Below, one piece after another: positions 7,748 through 17,823 of a DNA stretch of 39,091 nt. The stretch covers positions 1-39,091 of the forward strand of contig NZ_JAMZIK010000082.1 in assembly GCF_024178315.1 (NCBI RefSeq). The letters are read 5' to 3'. The notes under the pieces are model-generated. The model was not told the DNA's origin, did not search any database, and saw only the letters and a list, made by a program, of their open reading frames with translations. Within the stretch, counting starts at the first letter, position 1; each line of letters starts with the position of its first letter. The stretch comes from Siccirubricoccus soli (GTDB taxonomy: Bacteria; Pseudomonadota; Alphaproteobacteria; Acetobacterales; Acetobacteraceae). Both the position numbers and the translations under genes were made by a program.

Positions 7748-8920
7748 CTATTTCGGCGGCCGCGCCCGGATTGCGGCCTCGTTCACCTCGACACCCCAGC
7801 CCGGCCCGGTGGGCAGCACCAGCTCGCCATTCTCGATCACCGGCGGGGGCGTGAATTCGTCGCGCCAGGAGACGCTGTCGATGTCGATTTCCATCACCCG
7901 GAAATTCGGGATGATGGCGGAGAAATGCGCGCTGATCATCGAGCAGAGGTTGCCGTAGAAATTATGCGGCGCGCAGTTCACCTCATAAACGTCGCAGAGC
8001 GAGGCGATCTTCAGCGATTCGCTGAGCCCGTTCCAGATGACGTCCACGATGCCGACATCCATCGCGTAGTGTTCCAGATAGGGCCGGAATTCCCGGCGTC
8101 CATGCAGCGTCTCGGCGCTGGCGATGGGGCAGGGGGCCATGCGCTTGATGCTGGCCAGCGCCGGCGCGTCGTGAATGTCGATCTCGAGCCAGGTGAGGTT
8201 GAAGGACTCCACGGCGCGGGCGACCTTCTGGAAGCCCTCCGTCCGGAAGTGGAAGTTGGTGTCGAGATGGACATTGAAGTCGGGCCCTACCGCGTCACGG
8301 ATGGTACGGAGGTGCTGCTGCAGCAGGGACAGGGTCTTGTTGTCCCAGTTCAGCTCCGGCCAGCCGGCATGGCGGCCGAAGCCCGGGGAATACTGGTAGA
8401 GCTTGCCGTCCTCGCCGGGGATCAGGATGTTGGTCTTGAGGCCGCGGAAACCCATGGCCTTCACCTCGGCGGCATGGCGCGCCACCTCGTCCCAATCGAG
8501 GCAGGGCGGGGTGCCCATATACTTCGAGTTGCGCACCCGGTAGCTGCCGAAATGCGACCAATAGACCGGGATGCGCTCCCGGATCGGGCCGCCGAACAGG
8601 GCATAGACCGGGATGCCCCGGGCGCGGGCGGCGATGTCGAGCAGCGCATTCTCAATGGCGGCGATCGCCTGCTGGTTCAGCCCGCCGCGCGATTGCCGCG
8701 TCATCACATGCAGCCAGGCCGTCACTTCCTCGAAGCGCCGGGGATCGCGGCCGATGATGAGCGGCGTCAGCCCCTCGATGACCGAGGAGAGTCCGGTGGA
8801 GCCGAAGCTTTCATTGTATTCGGACCAGCCGACCAGCCCGTCATCGGTCGTGACCTTGAGGAAGGAGAAAAGACGCCAGCCGGCATCGGCGCGCAGGGTC
8901 TCGACCCGGGCGATCTTCAT
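7748..8920 (-). CDS. Mandelate racemase/muconate lactonizing enzyme family (enolase superfamily) protein
   Basis: 390 residues from the ATG at 8918-8920, which follows GGAGAAAG; 13 more upstream codons lack similarity. An N-terminal capping domain (about 1-125) precedes the TIM barrel. Visible barrel residues: Lys162 (GLKTN), metal ligands Asp220 (VHLDTN), Glu246 (LEIDIH) and Glu270 (SAETL), and His319 (CAPHNF) near the end. The superfamily abstracts a proton alpha to a carboxylate. Acid-sugar dehydratases and racemases look alike at this level, so the substrate stays open. First gene of a three-gene operon, next to a sugar-type ABC importer, which favours a sugar acid. Confidence 0.88.
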   Translation of the reverse strand: MKIARVETLRADAGWRLFSFLKVTTDDGLVGWSEYNESFGSTGLSSVIEGLTPLIIGRDPRRFEEVTAWLHVMTRQSRGGLNQQAIAAIENALLDIAARARGIPVYALFGGPIRERIPVYWSHFGSYRVRNSKYMGTPPCLDWDEVARHAAEVKAMGFRGLKTNILIPGEDGKLYQYSPGFGRHAGWPELNWDNKTLSLLQQHLRTIRDAVGPDFNVHLDTNFHFRTEGFQKVARAVESFNLTWLEIDIHDAPALASIKRMAPCPIASAETLHGRREFRPYLEHYAMDVGIVDVIWNGLSESLKIASLCDVYEVNCAPHNFYGNLCSMISAHFSAIIPNFRVMEIDIDSVSWRDEFTPPPVIENGELVLPTGPGWGVEVNEAAIRARPPK

Positions 8921-9024
8921 GGGCTTTCTCCGTTCCGTCCCGGGGAGGGAGCGAAGCATGGCCCGCGCCTATCCACAAGCCGCCGCGGCGGGGTAGCCTG
9001 CCGCATTCCTGAGGGGAGGGTGGC

Positions 9025-9786
9025 ATGGGCAGGCTCAGCGGCAAGATCGCCTGGGTGACCGGCGCGGGCAGCGGCATCGGCGAGGCGGTGGCGGAGCGAT
9101 TCGGCGCCGAGGGCGTGGTCACCGTCATCAGCGGCCGCCGGAAGGAGAGGCTGGAGGAGGTGGCAGGGCGGATCGCCGCCAAGGGCGGCACGGCGCATGT
9201 GCAGCCGGCCGACCTGACCAAGGCGGAGGAGGTCGGGACAGCCACCGACTGGATCGCCAAGACCTTCGGGCGGCTGGACATCCTGGTGAACAATGCGGGT
9301 GTGAATGTGCAGGACCGAAGCTGGGCAAGGCTCGGTCCCAAGGAGATCGACACCCTGATCCAGGGCAACCTCACTTCTGCCTTCTATGTGGCGCAGGCGG
9401 TGCTGCCGATCATGCGTGCCCAGGGCGGCGGGGTGATGGTCCACACTGCCTCCATGGCCGGCCGCAATGTGAGCCCGATGAGCGGGCCGGGCTATGGCGC
9501 GGCGAAGCACGGGGTGGTGGCGATGAGCCACAGCATCAACATGGAGGAATGCGTCAATGGCATCCGCAGCACGGTGTTCTGCCCGGGCGAGGTGAATACC
9601 GAGATCCTGAAGCAACGGCCCAACCCGCTGACGCCGGAGCAACTGGCGCAGATGCTACAACCGGAGGATTGCGCCGACCTCATCGCCTATGCCGCCGCGC
9701 TGCCGCCGCATGTGACGATGAACGAGATCTGGCTGACGCCGACCCATAACCGCGGCTATGTCGCCGCGCTGGGCCGGAAGCTGTAA
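9025..9786 (+). CDS. Short-chain dehydrogenase/reductase (SDR)
   Basis: 253 residues. TGAGSGIG (12-19), NNAG (89-92), Ser143, Tyr157 and Lys161 (YGAAK) give a complete classical SDR active site. The start follows GAGGGGAGG at the proper distance. It is transcribed away from the enolase-superfamily operon across a 104-bp shared promoter region, and converges on the ABC importer operon. Probably an NAD(P)-dependent alcohol/ketone step of the same catabolic route. The C-terminal HVTMNEIWLTPTHNRGY is like SDRs annotated as acting on small hydroxy compounds, but specificity cannot be read. Confidence 0.9.
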   Translation: MGRLSGKIAWVTGAGSGIGEAVAERFGAEGVVTVISGRRKERLEEVAGRIAAKGGTAHVQPADLTKAEEVGTATDWIAKTFGRLDILVNNAGVNVQDRSWARLGPKEIDTLIQGNLTSAFYVAQAVLPIMRAQGGGVMVHTASMAGRNVSPMSGPGYGAAKHGVVAMSHSINMEECVNGIRSTVFCPGEVNTEILKQRPNPLTPEQLAQMLQPEDCADLIAYAAALPPHVTMNEIWLTPTHNRGYVAALGRKL

Positions 9787-9793
9787 GCCGTCC

Positions 9794-9818
9794 GCCCTCC
9801 CCCGCGACGGGGGAGGGC
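9794..9818. terminator. Bidirectional terminator hairpin
   Basis: Perfect 10-bp stem GCCCTCCCCC (9794-9803) with GGGGGAGGGC (9809-9818), 5-nt loop, in the 41-bp gap between the convergent SDR and permease genes. The same CCCCCGC-type hairpin recurs at 24232-24249 and 24297-24310. Confidence 0.7.
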
Positions 9819-9827
9819 GCCCCGGAC

Positions 9828-10730
9828 CTATTCCTTCACCGCGCCAGTCAGCGAGGACACGTAGTAGTCCACGAAGAAGGAGTAGAAGATCGCCACCGGC
9901 AGGGAGCCGAGCAGGCTGCCCGCCATCAGCGCGCCCCATTGGTAGACGTCGCCGGAGACCAGCTCCGTCAGGATGGCCACCGGCACCGTCTTGCTCTCGC
10001 TGCTCTGGATGAAGGCGAGGGCGTAGATGAACTCGTTCCACGACAGCGTGAAGCTGAAGATGCCGGCGGAGATCAGCCCCGGCACCGCCAGCGGCAGGGT
10101 GATCTGCCTGAGGATCTGCAGCCGCGTCGCGCCATCGATCAGCGCGCACTCCTCCAGCTCATAGGGGATCGACTTGAAGTAGCCGATCAGCAGCCAGGTG
10201 CAGAACGGGATCAGGAAGGTCGGGTAGGTCAGGATCAGCGCCATCGGGCTGTCGAACAGGCCGAGCTGATAGACCATGGTGGCGAGCGGGATGAACTGGA
10301 TGGAGGGCGGCACGAGATAGGCAAGGTAGATCGCCAGCCCGACATACTGGCTGCCCTTGAAGCGCAGCCGCTGGATGGCATAGGCGGCGAGGGTGCTGGC
10401 GATGAGCGAAATGAAGGTCGAGCAGACCGCGACCGTCATCGTCGTCACCAGCCAGCGCGGATAGGCGGTGTTGAACAGCAGGTGCCGGATGTGGTCGAGC
10501 GTCGGCGAGCTGATCCAGAAGGGGTTGTAGGTCTTGTAGTCGAACAGCTCGGCATTCGGTTTGAAGGCCGTCAGCGTCATCCAGTAGAAGGGAAACAGCA
10601 GGATGATGAGGAAGCAGGCCAGCGGCAGGTAAAGCATCACCATGCGCCGCGCCTTGCTGTCCCAAGCCATGGTTTCTGGCTGGGCGGTGGCGGCATTGCC
10701 GGCTGCGGGAGTTGCGACGGCTTCAGTCAT
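9828..10730 (-). CDS. Carbohydrate ABC transporter permease, MalG/UgpE-type (CUT1)
   Basis: 300 residues with about six membrane helices. After a cytoplasmic N-terminus the first helix is MVMLYLPLACFLIILLFPFY. The EAA loop that docks on the ATPase is visible as EECALIDGATRLQILRQITLP. LSWNEFIYAL and the short C-terminus are typical of MalG-like subunits. Its start overlaps the end of the partner permease by 8 bp and follows GGAGAAGG. Last gene of the four-gene importer operon. Imports a sugar or polyol-like solute across the inner membrane; substrate not determined. Confidence 0.92.
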   Translation of the reverse strand: MTEAVATPAAGNAATAQPETMAWDSKARRMVMLYLPLACFLIILLFPFYWMTLTAFKPNAELFDYKTYNPFWISSPTLDHIRHLLFNTAYPRWLVTTMTVAVCSTFISLIASTLAAYAIQRLRFKGSQYVGLAIYLAYLVPPSIQFIPLATMVYQLGLFDSPMALILTYPTFLIPFCTWLLIGYFKSIPYELEECALIDGATRLQILRQITLPLAVPGLISAGIFSFTLSWNEFIYALAFIQSSESKTVPVAILTELVSGDVYQWGALMAGSLLGSLPVAIFYSFFVDYYVSSLTGAVKE

Positions 10731-11679
10731 TGCCTTCTCCCTGCTGCCATTTGCGCCGCGCCAGGCCGAAATAGCTGAACAGCGTGGCGAAGACGAGGAA
10801 GGGGATCATGGAGACGGCGATCGCCGCGCCCTCCCCAAGCTGCCCACCCGGGATGCCGCGCTGGAAGGCGAGGGTCGCCAGCAGATGGGTGGAGTTCACC
10901 GGCCCGCCGCGGGTGATGGCGTAGACGAGCTGGAAGTCGGTGAAGGTGAAGATGATGCTGAAGGTCATGACGATGGCCAGGATCGGCAGCAGCATCGGGA
11001 AGGTGATGTAGCGGAAGCGCTGCCAGGCGGTGGAGCCGTCGAGCAGCGCCGCCTCGTAAAGCGAGGGCGAGATGGTCTGCAGCCCGGCCAGCAGCGAGAT
11101 GGCGACGAAGGGAATGCCCCGCCAGACATTGGCCGCGATCAAGGACCAGCGCGCCGGCCAGGCGCTGCCGAGGAAGTCGATATTCGTGCTGCGAACGCCA
11201 AGGATATCGACCAGCAGGAAGGAGATGATGGAGAATTGCGGGTCGTAGATCCACCAGAAGGCGATGGCCGAGAGCACGGTGGGCACGATCCAGGGCAGCA
11301 GGATGATGGCGCGCAGCAGCGACTTGAACGGCATGTGGTTGTTCAGCAGCAGCGCCAGCCAGAGGCCGAGGGCGAACTTTCCCACCGTCGCGACGCCGGT
11401 GTAGAAGACGCTGTAGAACACCGCGTTCCACCACAGCGGGTCTTCCAGCAGATACTCGAAATTCTCGAGCCCCACCCAGATGCCGCGGCGGCCGATGGTG
11501 GTGTCCGTGAAGGCTAGCCAGATGCCGAGGCCGAGCGGGTAGGTGAGGAAGACGGTCAGCAGCCCCACCGCCGGCAGCAGGCAGGCGATGACGAGGAAGG
11601 GCTTCCACTCGAACAGCCGGACCAGCCAATTCGGCTCCTGGCGGGTCCGGCTCCAGGCAGCGGCGGTGGTGGCGGACAT
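10723..11679 (-). CDS. Carbohydrate ABC transporter permease, MalF/UgpA-type (CUT1)
   Basis: 318 residues from the ATG at 11677-11679 (after GGGAG). An upstream frame of 54 Arg/Pro-rich codons is open but is not family-like. Membrane helices begin at about residue 25. The EAA loop reads YEAALLDGSTAWQRFRYITFP. TRGGPVNST near the C-terminus is the conserved MalF/UgpA signature. Pairs with the MalG-type protein encoded next (8-bp overlap). Located between the binding-protein gene (49 bp upstream) and the second permease. Confidence 0.92.
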   Translation of the reverse strand: MSATTAAAWSRTRQEPNWLVRLFEWKPFLVIACLLPAVGLLTVFLTYPLGLGIWLAFTDTTIGRRGIWVGLENFEYLLEDPLWWNAVFYSVFYTGVATVGKFALGLWLALLLNNHMPFKSLLRAIILLPWIVPTVLSAIAFWWIYDPQFSIISFLLVDILGVRSTNIDFLGSAWPARWSLIAANVWRGIPFVAISLLAGLQTISPSLYEAALLDGSTAWQRFRYITFPMLLPILAIVMTFSIIFTFTDFQLVYAITRGGPVNSTHLLATLAFQRGIPGGQLGEGAAIAVSMIPFLVFATLFSYFGLARRKWQQGEGND

Positions 11680-11728
11680 GGCGGGCTCCCTGAAAGGCGG
11701 GCGGCGCCGGGCGGCGCCGCCCCCTGGT

Positions 11729-13057
11729 TCAGCGGCGGAAGATGCGGCGGGCGCGGCGCTCGGCCTCTCGCGCCGCCTGCTCCGGCGTGGCCTGGCCGGA
11801 GGCGACCGCGGCGCACATTTGCACCGTGACGTACTCGGCATTGGCCTGGCCGGAGGCCTCGGAGATCGGGCCCTTGTAGCCGTTCCAGAATTTGTTGTTC
11901 ATGCTGTCGCGGAAGATCGCCACCTTCGGGTCGCTGGTCCACACCGCGCTGGCGCCATAGGCCGCCAGCGGATGGGCCCAGTAGCCGAGATTGGCGATCA
12001 GCCAGGGGTCGTACTGCTCCCGCTCCATCATGAATTGCAGGAAGGCCTTCGAGGCGTTCGGGAAGCGGCTGTGCTTGAACACCATGGCGTTCATCGTCAG
12101 TGGCGCGCTCGGCCAGCTTCCGGCTTGGCCAAGCGGCATGGTGTCATGCTCGGTGTCCGCGGCGATCGGCGCCGTCGCCGGGTCGCTCTTCAGGGAGAAA
12201 TAGAGCGAGACGCCGTTCGAGGTCAGCCAGCACTCATTCGCCGCATAGGCGCGGTTGTTGCTGATATCGCCCCAGGACAGGGTGCCGGGGAGGAAGGTGG
12301 GGTAGAGCTCCTTCAGGTAGTTCAGCGCCGCGATGGTCTGCGGGCTGTTGATGGAGACCTTGCCCTCCTCATCGGTCAGGGAGGCGCCATGCGACCAGAG
12401 CAGCCAATTGGCGAAGCCGTTGCCGTCGCCCACCGCATTGCCCAGCGCGAAGCCGGGCGGCTTGTTCGCCGCCTTCAGCTTCTTGCAGAGGTCGAGGAAG
12501 CCTGCCAAGTCCTGCGGCGGCTTCTGGAAGCCGGCCTGGGTGACGGCGGATTTGCGCCAGACCAGCGGCCCGGCGGTGCCGCCGAAGGGCAGGCCGATCC
12601 AGTTGTTGGTGCCATGGCGCTTGCCATATTTCTCGCCCACGGCCATCCAGCCGCCATAGCGCTTGCCGAGATATTCAGCGACATCGGTCAGCTCGATCAG
12701 CTTCTCGGCGAAGATGTGCGGCGCGTCGCCGAAGCCGATGATGAGGTCCGGCCCGGCGCCGGTATTGGCGGTGACGGCGGTCTGCTGGGTGATGTCCTCC
12801 CACCCGACGAAATCGACGCGCACCTGCACGCCGGTCTGCTGGGTGAAGCGGGCGGCATTGGCGCGGAACACATCCTCGTCCGGCTGCACGAAGCGGACCG
12901 GGCGCAGCATGCGCAGCGTGGCGCCGGATTCGATCGGCAGGCGCGGGGCAGGCGTATCGGCGGCGGCGATGGGGGCCTGGGCGGAGGCACGGAACGCCGC
13001 CAGCGCCGCGGCACCGATGCCGAGCTGCAGTGCCGTGCGGCGGTGAATGATATGCAT
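11729..13057 (-). CDS. Extracellular solute-binding protein of the sugar-type ABC importer
   Basis: 442 residues from ATG 13057; a GTG at 13069 would add four residues and overlaps the GGGAG ribosome-binding site. The N-terminus is a secretion signal with twin arginines (HRRTALQLGIGAAALAAF, cleavage near ASAQA), so Tat export is possible. The mature part is a family-1 binding protein: WEDITQQTAVTANTGAGPDLI, then FGGTAGPLVWRKSA and FLQFMMEREQYDPWL. It captures the substrate in the periplasm and delivers it to the two permeases. The C-terminal SGQATPEQAAREAERRA is standard for this family. Confidence 0.9.
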   Translation of the reverse strand: MHIIHRRTALQLGIGAAALAAFRASAQAPIAAADTPAPRLPIESGATLRMLRPVRFVQPDEDVFRANAARFTQQTGVQVRVDFVGWEDITQQTAVTANTGAGPDLIIGFGDAPHIFAEKLIELTDVAEYLGKRYGGWMAVGEKYGKRHGTNNWIGLPFGGTAGPLVWRKSAVTQAGFQKPPQDLAGFLDLCKKLKAANKPPGFALGNAVGDGNGFANWLLWSHGASLTDEEGKVSINSPQTIAALNYLKELYPTFLPGTLSWGDISNNRAYAANECWLTSNGVSLYFSLKSDPATAPIAADTEHDTMPLGQAGSWPSAPLTMNAMVFKHSRFPNASKAFLQFMMEREQYDPWLIANLGYWAHPLAAYGASAVWTSDPKVAIFRDSMNNKFWNGYKGPISEASGQANAEYVTVQMCAAVASGQATPEQAAREAERRARRIFRR

Positions 13058-13104
13058 TGTCTTGGACACTCCCGTAGGTTCTTTTGCTGTAGTTTTTGGT
13101 TGGA

Positions 13105-14154
<1,050 letters not shown>

Positions 14155-14199
14155 CTTACCTCCCAGATCGGGCGGCTTGGCGCGCCCGCATTGCCGCCT

Positions 14200-14262
14200 T
14201 GTCCCGGCTCGACGCTAGATTACGGCCATTTTAACGCCGATTTCTGCAACAAATTGCGTCGA
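14200..14262 (-). promoter_or_regulatory. AT-rich upstream region of the ABC importer operon with an imperfect palindrome
   Basis: About 40 bp stand out from the roughly 70 percent GC background. They contain ATTTCTGCAACAAAT (14240-14254), an imperfect 15-bp palindrome with ATTT/AAAT arms, and TAAAAT on the minus strand (14234-14229), a fair -10 box. Probably the operon promoter and an operator, but no cognate regulator gene is nearby and no convincing -35 is seen. Confidence 0.4.
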
Positions 14263-14387
14263 AGCCGGCATTCCGGCCTCGCGCGAGCCAGAGCGGGGCG
14301 GGCTGAGCCTTGCCCGCCGCACACCCGCCATGCGCTTGATTGCGTGATTCCTGCCCTGCGGCGGAGCCGCCTCCGGGCCATCGCGCG

Positions 14388-16013
14388 TCAGAGCCGGGAA
14401 ACCTGCGTTTCCTTGCTGGTGATGAACTCCAGCAGCACCGGGATGCCGGCCTGGGTCTTCTCGATGCCGCGCTTGATGGCGGGCACGATCTCGCTCGGGT
14501 CGGTTACCCGCTCGCCATAGCCGCCGAAGGCGCGGGCCATGGCGGCGTAGTCGCCGGAGATGTCGGTGCTGCGGTACTTCTCCGTGCTGACCGGCATGAC
14601 CTTCAGCTCGATCGCCATGGAGAAATTGTTCAGGAGGATGGACATGATGGGAATGCGCTCGCGCACCGCCGTCTCGAAATCCATGCCGGTAAAGCCGATG
14701 GCGGCATCGCCCCAGACATTCATGCAGAGCTTCTCGGGCGCCGCCAGCTTGGCCCCCATGGCGAGGCCGAGCCCGTAGCCGAGCTGCGTGGTCTTGCCCC
14801 AGCCGAGATAGGAGAGCGGCGTCGTCGCCTTCCAGAAGGGGGAGATCTGGTCGCGCGGGCTGCCGGCATCATGGGTGATGATGCAATTGTCGCGGTCCAC
14901 CGTGTGCTGCAGGTCCCAGAGCACGCGGTAGGGGTTGAGCGGCGCATCCTTGCTGGTCAGCTTCGGCATCCACTCCGCCAGCCAGGGCTCCCGCACCGCC
15001 TGGATCTCGGCCGCCACCGGCACCGGGTCGCGCGGGCTCGTCACCAGGCTCGCCAACTCCGCGAGCAGCGCGTCCAGCGTCAGGGCGGCGTCGCCGATGA
15101 GGCCGAGATCGGCCCGCACATCCTTGTTCAGATGCATCGGGTCCAGGGTGCCGTGAATGATCTTCGGCCCCTTCGGCATCTTCACGCCGAAATTGGTCTC
15201 GGTGAAGGAGCAGCCGATGCCGAAGATGACATCCGCCTTGTCGAGGAAATGCCGCACCGGCTTCGAGATGGCGAGGCCGCCCGAGCCGAGGCTCAGCGGA
15301 TGCTCCTCGTTGAAGGCGCTCTTGCCGCCGAGGCTGGAGGTGACGGGCGCCGCCAGCAGCTCCGCCAGCGCCTTGAGCTGCGGCCAGGCGCGGGCCCAGT
15401 GCACGCCGGTGCCGGCATAGATCACCGGCCGCTTGGCCTCCGCCAGCATCCGGGCCGCGCGCTTCACCTCGGCCGGATCCGGGCCGTAGCGCGTCGCCAG
15501 CACCGGGGTATAGTCCAGCTCCCCGACCTCCTCGTTCCACATGTCGGAGGGGACTTCCACCAGCACCGGCCCGCCGCGCCCGTTGCGCAGCCGGGTGAAG
15601 GCGCGGCGCATGATGTTGCCGACCTCGGCGGCCAGGATCACCGGCTCGGCCGACTTCACCACATGGTGCATCGCCTGGGTGGAGTTGAAATTCGGGTCGA
15701 TATGCGCGAGGCGCCTGGGATAGCCCATCGGCACCACCAGCACCGGCACGCTCTCCCCATAGGCCTGGGCGACGCCGCCATAGGCGTTCTCGCTGCCCGG
15801 CCCGTGCTGCATGCAGAAGGCGCCGATCTTCTGGCCGGAGGTGACGCGGCTGATGGCGTCGGCCATGTGCAGCCCGATGCGCTCCTGCCGCACCATCACC
15901 GGGCGGATATCCTTGGCCGCGGCGAATTCGATGAGGTGGTTCACCGGATAGCCGGTGAGAATCTCCACGCCCTCGCGCTTCATGATTTCCGCGATGGCTT
16001 CGCCGACCTTCAT
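14388..16013 (-). CDS. Thiamine-pyrophosphate-dependent enzyme, acetolactate-synthase-like
   Basis: 541 residues from the ATG at 16011-16013 (GGAGGA 6 nt upstream; 45 upstream codons are not family-like). Three-domain TPP fold. The catalytic cofactor-activating glutamate is Glu44 (VRQERIG), the central domain spans about 185-325, and the C-terminal TPP/Mg site reads GDAAIGF (435-441) to LLNN (460-463). The usual GDG is GDA here. Candidates include acetolactate-synthase, benzoylformate-decarboxylase or sulfoacetaldehyde-type activities. There is no regulatory subunit next to it, so branched-chain biosynthesis is unlikely. Divergent from the amidase operon. A GC-rich hairpin (14360-14371) follows the stop. 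Confidence 0.88.
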   Translation of the reverse strand: MKVGEAIAEIMKREGVEILTGYPVNHLIEFAAAKDIRPVMVRQERIGLHMADAISRVTSGQKIGAFCMQHGPGSENAYGGVAQAYGESVPVLVVPMGYPRRLAHIDPNFNSTQAMHHVVKSAEPVILAAEVGNIMRRAFTRLRNGRGGPVLVEVPSDMWNEEVGELDYTPVLATRYGPDPAEVKRAARMLAEAKRPVIYAGTGVHWARAWPQLKALAELLAAPVTSSLGGKSAFNEEHPLSLGSGGLAISKPVRHFLDKADVIFGIGCSFTETNFGVKMPKGPKIIHGTLDPMHLNKDVRADLGLIGDAALTLDALLAELASLVTSPRDPVPVAAEIQAVREPWLAEWMPKLTSKDAPLNPYRVLWDLQHTVDRDNCIITHDAGSPRDQISPFWKATTPLSYLGWGKTTQLGYGLGLAMGAKLAAPEKLCMNVWGDAAIGFTGMDFETAVRERIPIMSILLNNFSMAIELKVMPVSTEKYRSTDISGDYAAMARAFGGYGERVTDPSEIVPAIKRGIEKTQAGIPVLLEFITSKETQVSRL

Positions 16014-16192
16014 CGCTTGTCCTCCCACTCGGCGCGCTCGGTTTCTCCGGCACCCGGATTTCCCGCCGAGCCTAGCCTTGTGCGTGCGCCGGGCGCAACC
16101 GCCGCCCCGGGGCGTGGGATGGCGGGGGAGGTTTCCGCCGCCGCGCATTGCGCCATACTGCGCCGCAGCACCGGGAGAGGAGAGGGGCTGCG

Positions 16193-16387
16193 ATGCCGCC
16201 GAAGATCACCGAGGCCGAGTTCGAGGCGCTGGTCGCCCGGGCCGGGCTCACCCTGACGCCCGCGCAGACATCCGCCATCTACGCCGTCTATGGCGGCGTC
16301 GAGGCCTGGCAGGCGGCGATCCGCACCCCCACCCCGGCGCCGGAGGCCGAACCCGCCACCACCTTCTCCGCGGAGCCCGGCCGATGA
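16193..16387 (+). CDS. 64-residue GatC/AtzG-like small protein coupled to an amidase
   Basis: MPPKITEAEFEALVARAGL opens a short helical protein that ends with a Pro-rich tail containing EAEPATTF. Size, helical start and Pro/Glu tail resemble AtzG/DUF4089 and GatC-like partners that wrap around amidase-signature enzymes. The similarity is by eye and weak. Its TGA overlaps the ATG of the amidase (ATGA at 16384-16387), and a good ribosome-binding site (GAGAGGAGAGGGG) precedes its own ATG at 16193. First gene of the amidase/oxygenase operon. A stabilising subunit of the amidase is the likely role. Confidence 0.7.
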   Translation: MPPKITEAEFEALVARAGLTLTPAQTSAIYAVYGGVEAWQAAIRTPTPAPEAEPATTFSAEPGR

Positions 16388-17823
16388 GCGCGTCCGATCG
16401 CCCGAGCGCCGGCGAGGGCGTGAATCGGCCGCGCCAGCATATACCGACGATTGCCGAGGCGGCGAAGCTGATCGCCGCAAGGAAGCTCTCCCCGCTGGAG
16501 CTTACCCGGGAATGCCTGGCACGGGCGCATAAGCTTAACGGCACGCTGCACGCCTTCATCCGGCTGACGGAGGAGAGCGCGCTGGCCACGGCGCAGGCGG
16601 CCGAGGCGCGCATCGCCAAGGAAGGGCCGCGCGGCAGGCTGGACGGCATCCCCTTCGCCCACAAGGACATCTACGGCACCGCCGGCATCCCGACGACCGG
16701 GCATTCCCGCGTGCTGCAGAACCATGTCCCGGCCGAGGATGCAACCACGGTGCGGAAGCTGGCCGAGGCCGGCATCGTCATGCTGGGGAAGCTGGCGACG
16801 CATGAATTCGCCTTCGGCGGCCCCTCCTTCGACCTGCCCTGGCCGCCGGCCCGCAATCCCTGGAATCCGGCGCATTTCACCGCCGGCTCCTCCTCCGGCA
16901 CCGGCGCCGCCGTCGCGGCGGGGATGATCCTGGGTGGGACTGGCTCCGACACCGGCGGCTCCATCCGCGGTCCCGCGGCGCTCTGCGGCATCGCTGGGAT
17001 CAAGCCCACCTATGGTCTCTGCTCCCGCGCCGGGGTGCTGCCGTTGGCGCAGTCGCTGGACCATACCGGGCCGATGGCCTGGACCGCCGAGGATTGCGCC
17101 ATCCTCCTCCAGGCCATGGCCGGCCACGACCCGGCCGACCCGGCCAGTGCCAACCGTCCCGTGCCGGACTTCACCGCCGAGCTGGGCAAAGGGGTGAAGG
17201 GGCTGCGCATCGGCGTCATCCGCCACTTCCACGAGACGGACATGCCGGTCAGCCCCGCCACGCTGAAGGGCATCAACGACGCCGCGGCCTTCTTCAAGGC
17301 CGAGGGCGCCGAGGTGGTGGATGTCACCCTGCCGCCGCTCGCCGAGTACAACGCCCCCGGCTGGATCATCCTGCTGACCGAGGCCTATGCGGTGCATGAG
17401 GCCTGGATGCAGCGCGACCAGAGCCTCTATGGCCAGTTGTTGCGCGACCGGCTGGTGCTGGCCGCCACCCTCTCGGCGGCCGACTACATGCAGGCGCAGC
17501 GGAAGCGCCGGGCGCTGATCGCCGCCACGGAGGCGGCGACGGCCGGGGTGGACATCCTGCTCACCGCCGCCCAGCCGGGCGAGGCGGCGAAGATCGAGGA
17601 GGTGCCGGGTTGGGCCTTCCTCGAAAAGCCCAATTTCACCATCCCCTTCAACGTCACCGGCTGGCCCGGGCTTACGCTTTGCACCGGCTATGGCGCAGGC
17701 GGGCTGCCGGTGGCCTTGCAGCTCATCGGCAAGCCCTTCAGCGAGCCGACGCTGTTCCGCGCCGGCGACCACTACGAGAAGGCGCACACTTGGCGCGCGA
17801 AGCGCCCGGAGATGGTGGCATGA
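16384..17823 (+). CDS. Amidase-signature family amidohydrolase
   Basis: 479 residues from the coupled ATG at 16384. The Ser-cisSer-Lys triad of the family is present: Lys94 (AHKDIYG), Ser169 (AGSSSGTG) and nucleophile Ser193 (DTGGSIRGPA). Hydrolysis of a C-N amide bond in the cytosol is expected. The C-terminal part (FTIPFNVTGWPGLTLCTGYG, GLPVALQLIG) is typical of AtzE/GatA-like members. It is not tRNA amidotransferase GatA by context, since gatB is absent and the partner is a 64-residue protein. Overlaps the next gene by 4 bp (ATGA). Substrate unknown; the adjacent oxygenase suggests a catabolic or modification pathway for an amide. Confidence 0.92.
   Translation: MSASDRPSAGEGVNRPRQHIPTIAEAAKLIAARKLSPLELTRECLARAHKLNGTLHAFIRLTEESALATAQAAEARIAKEGPRGRLDGIPFAHKDIYGTAGIPTTGHSRVLQNHVPAEDATTVRKLAEAGIVMLGKLATHEFAFGGPSFDLPWPPARNPWNPAHFTAGSSSGTGAAVAAGMILGGTGSDTGGSIRGPAALCGIAGIKPTYGLCSRAGVLPLAQSLDHTGPMAWTAEDCAILLQAMAGHDPADPASANRPVPDFTAELGKGVKGLRIGVIRHFHETDMPVSPATLKGINDAAAFFKAEGAEVVDVTLPPLAEYNAPGWIILLTEAYAVHEAWMQRDQSLYGQLLRDRLVLAATLSAADYMQAQRKRRALIAATEAATAGVDILLTAAQPGEAAKIEEVPGWAFLEKPNFTIPFNVTGWPGLTLCTGYGAGGLPVALQLIGKPFSEPTLFRAGDHYEKAHTWRAKRPEMVA

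Noticed and set aside
14360-14371. GGCGG-AG-CCGCC as terminator of the first TPP enzyme gene
   Set aside because: The loop is only 2 nt and the flanks pair poorly. Such GC palindromes arise often by chance here.
16013-16192. A regulator gene in the divergent TPP enzyme/amidase gap
   Set aside because: The gap of under 200 bp carries only the two ribosome-binding sites. Open frames through it are extensions of the neighbours.
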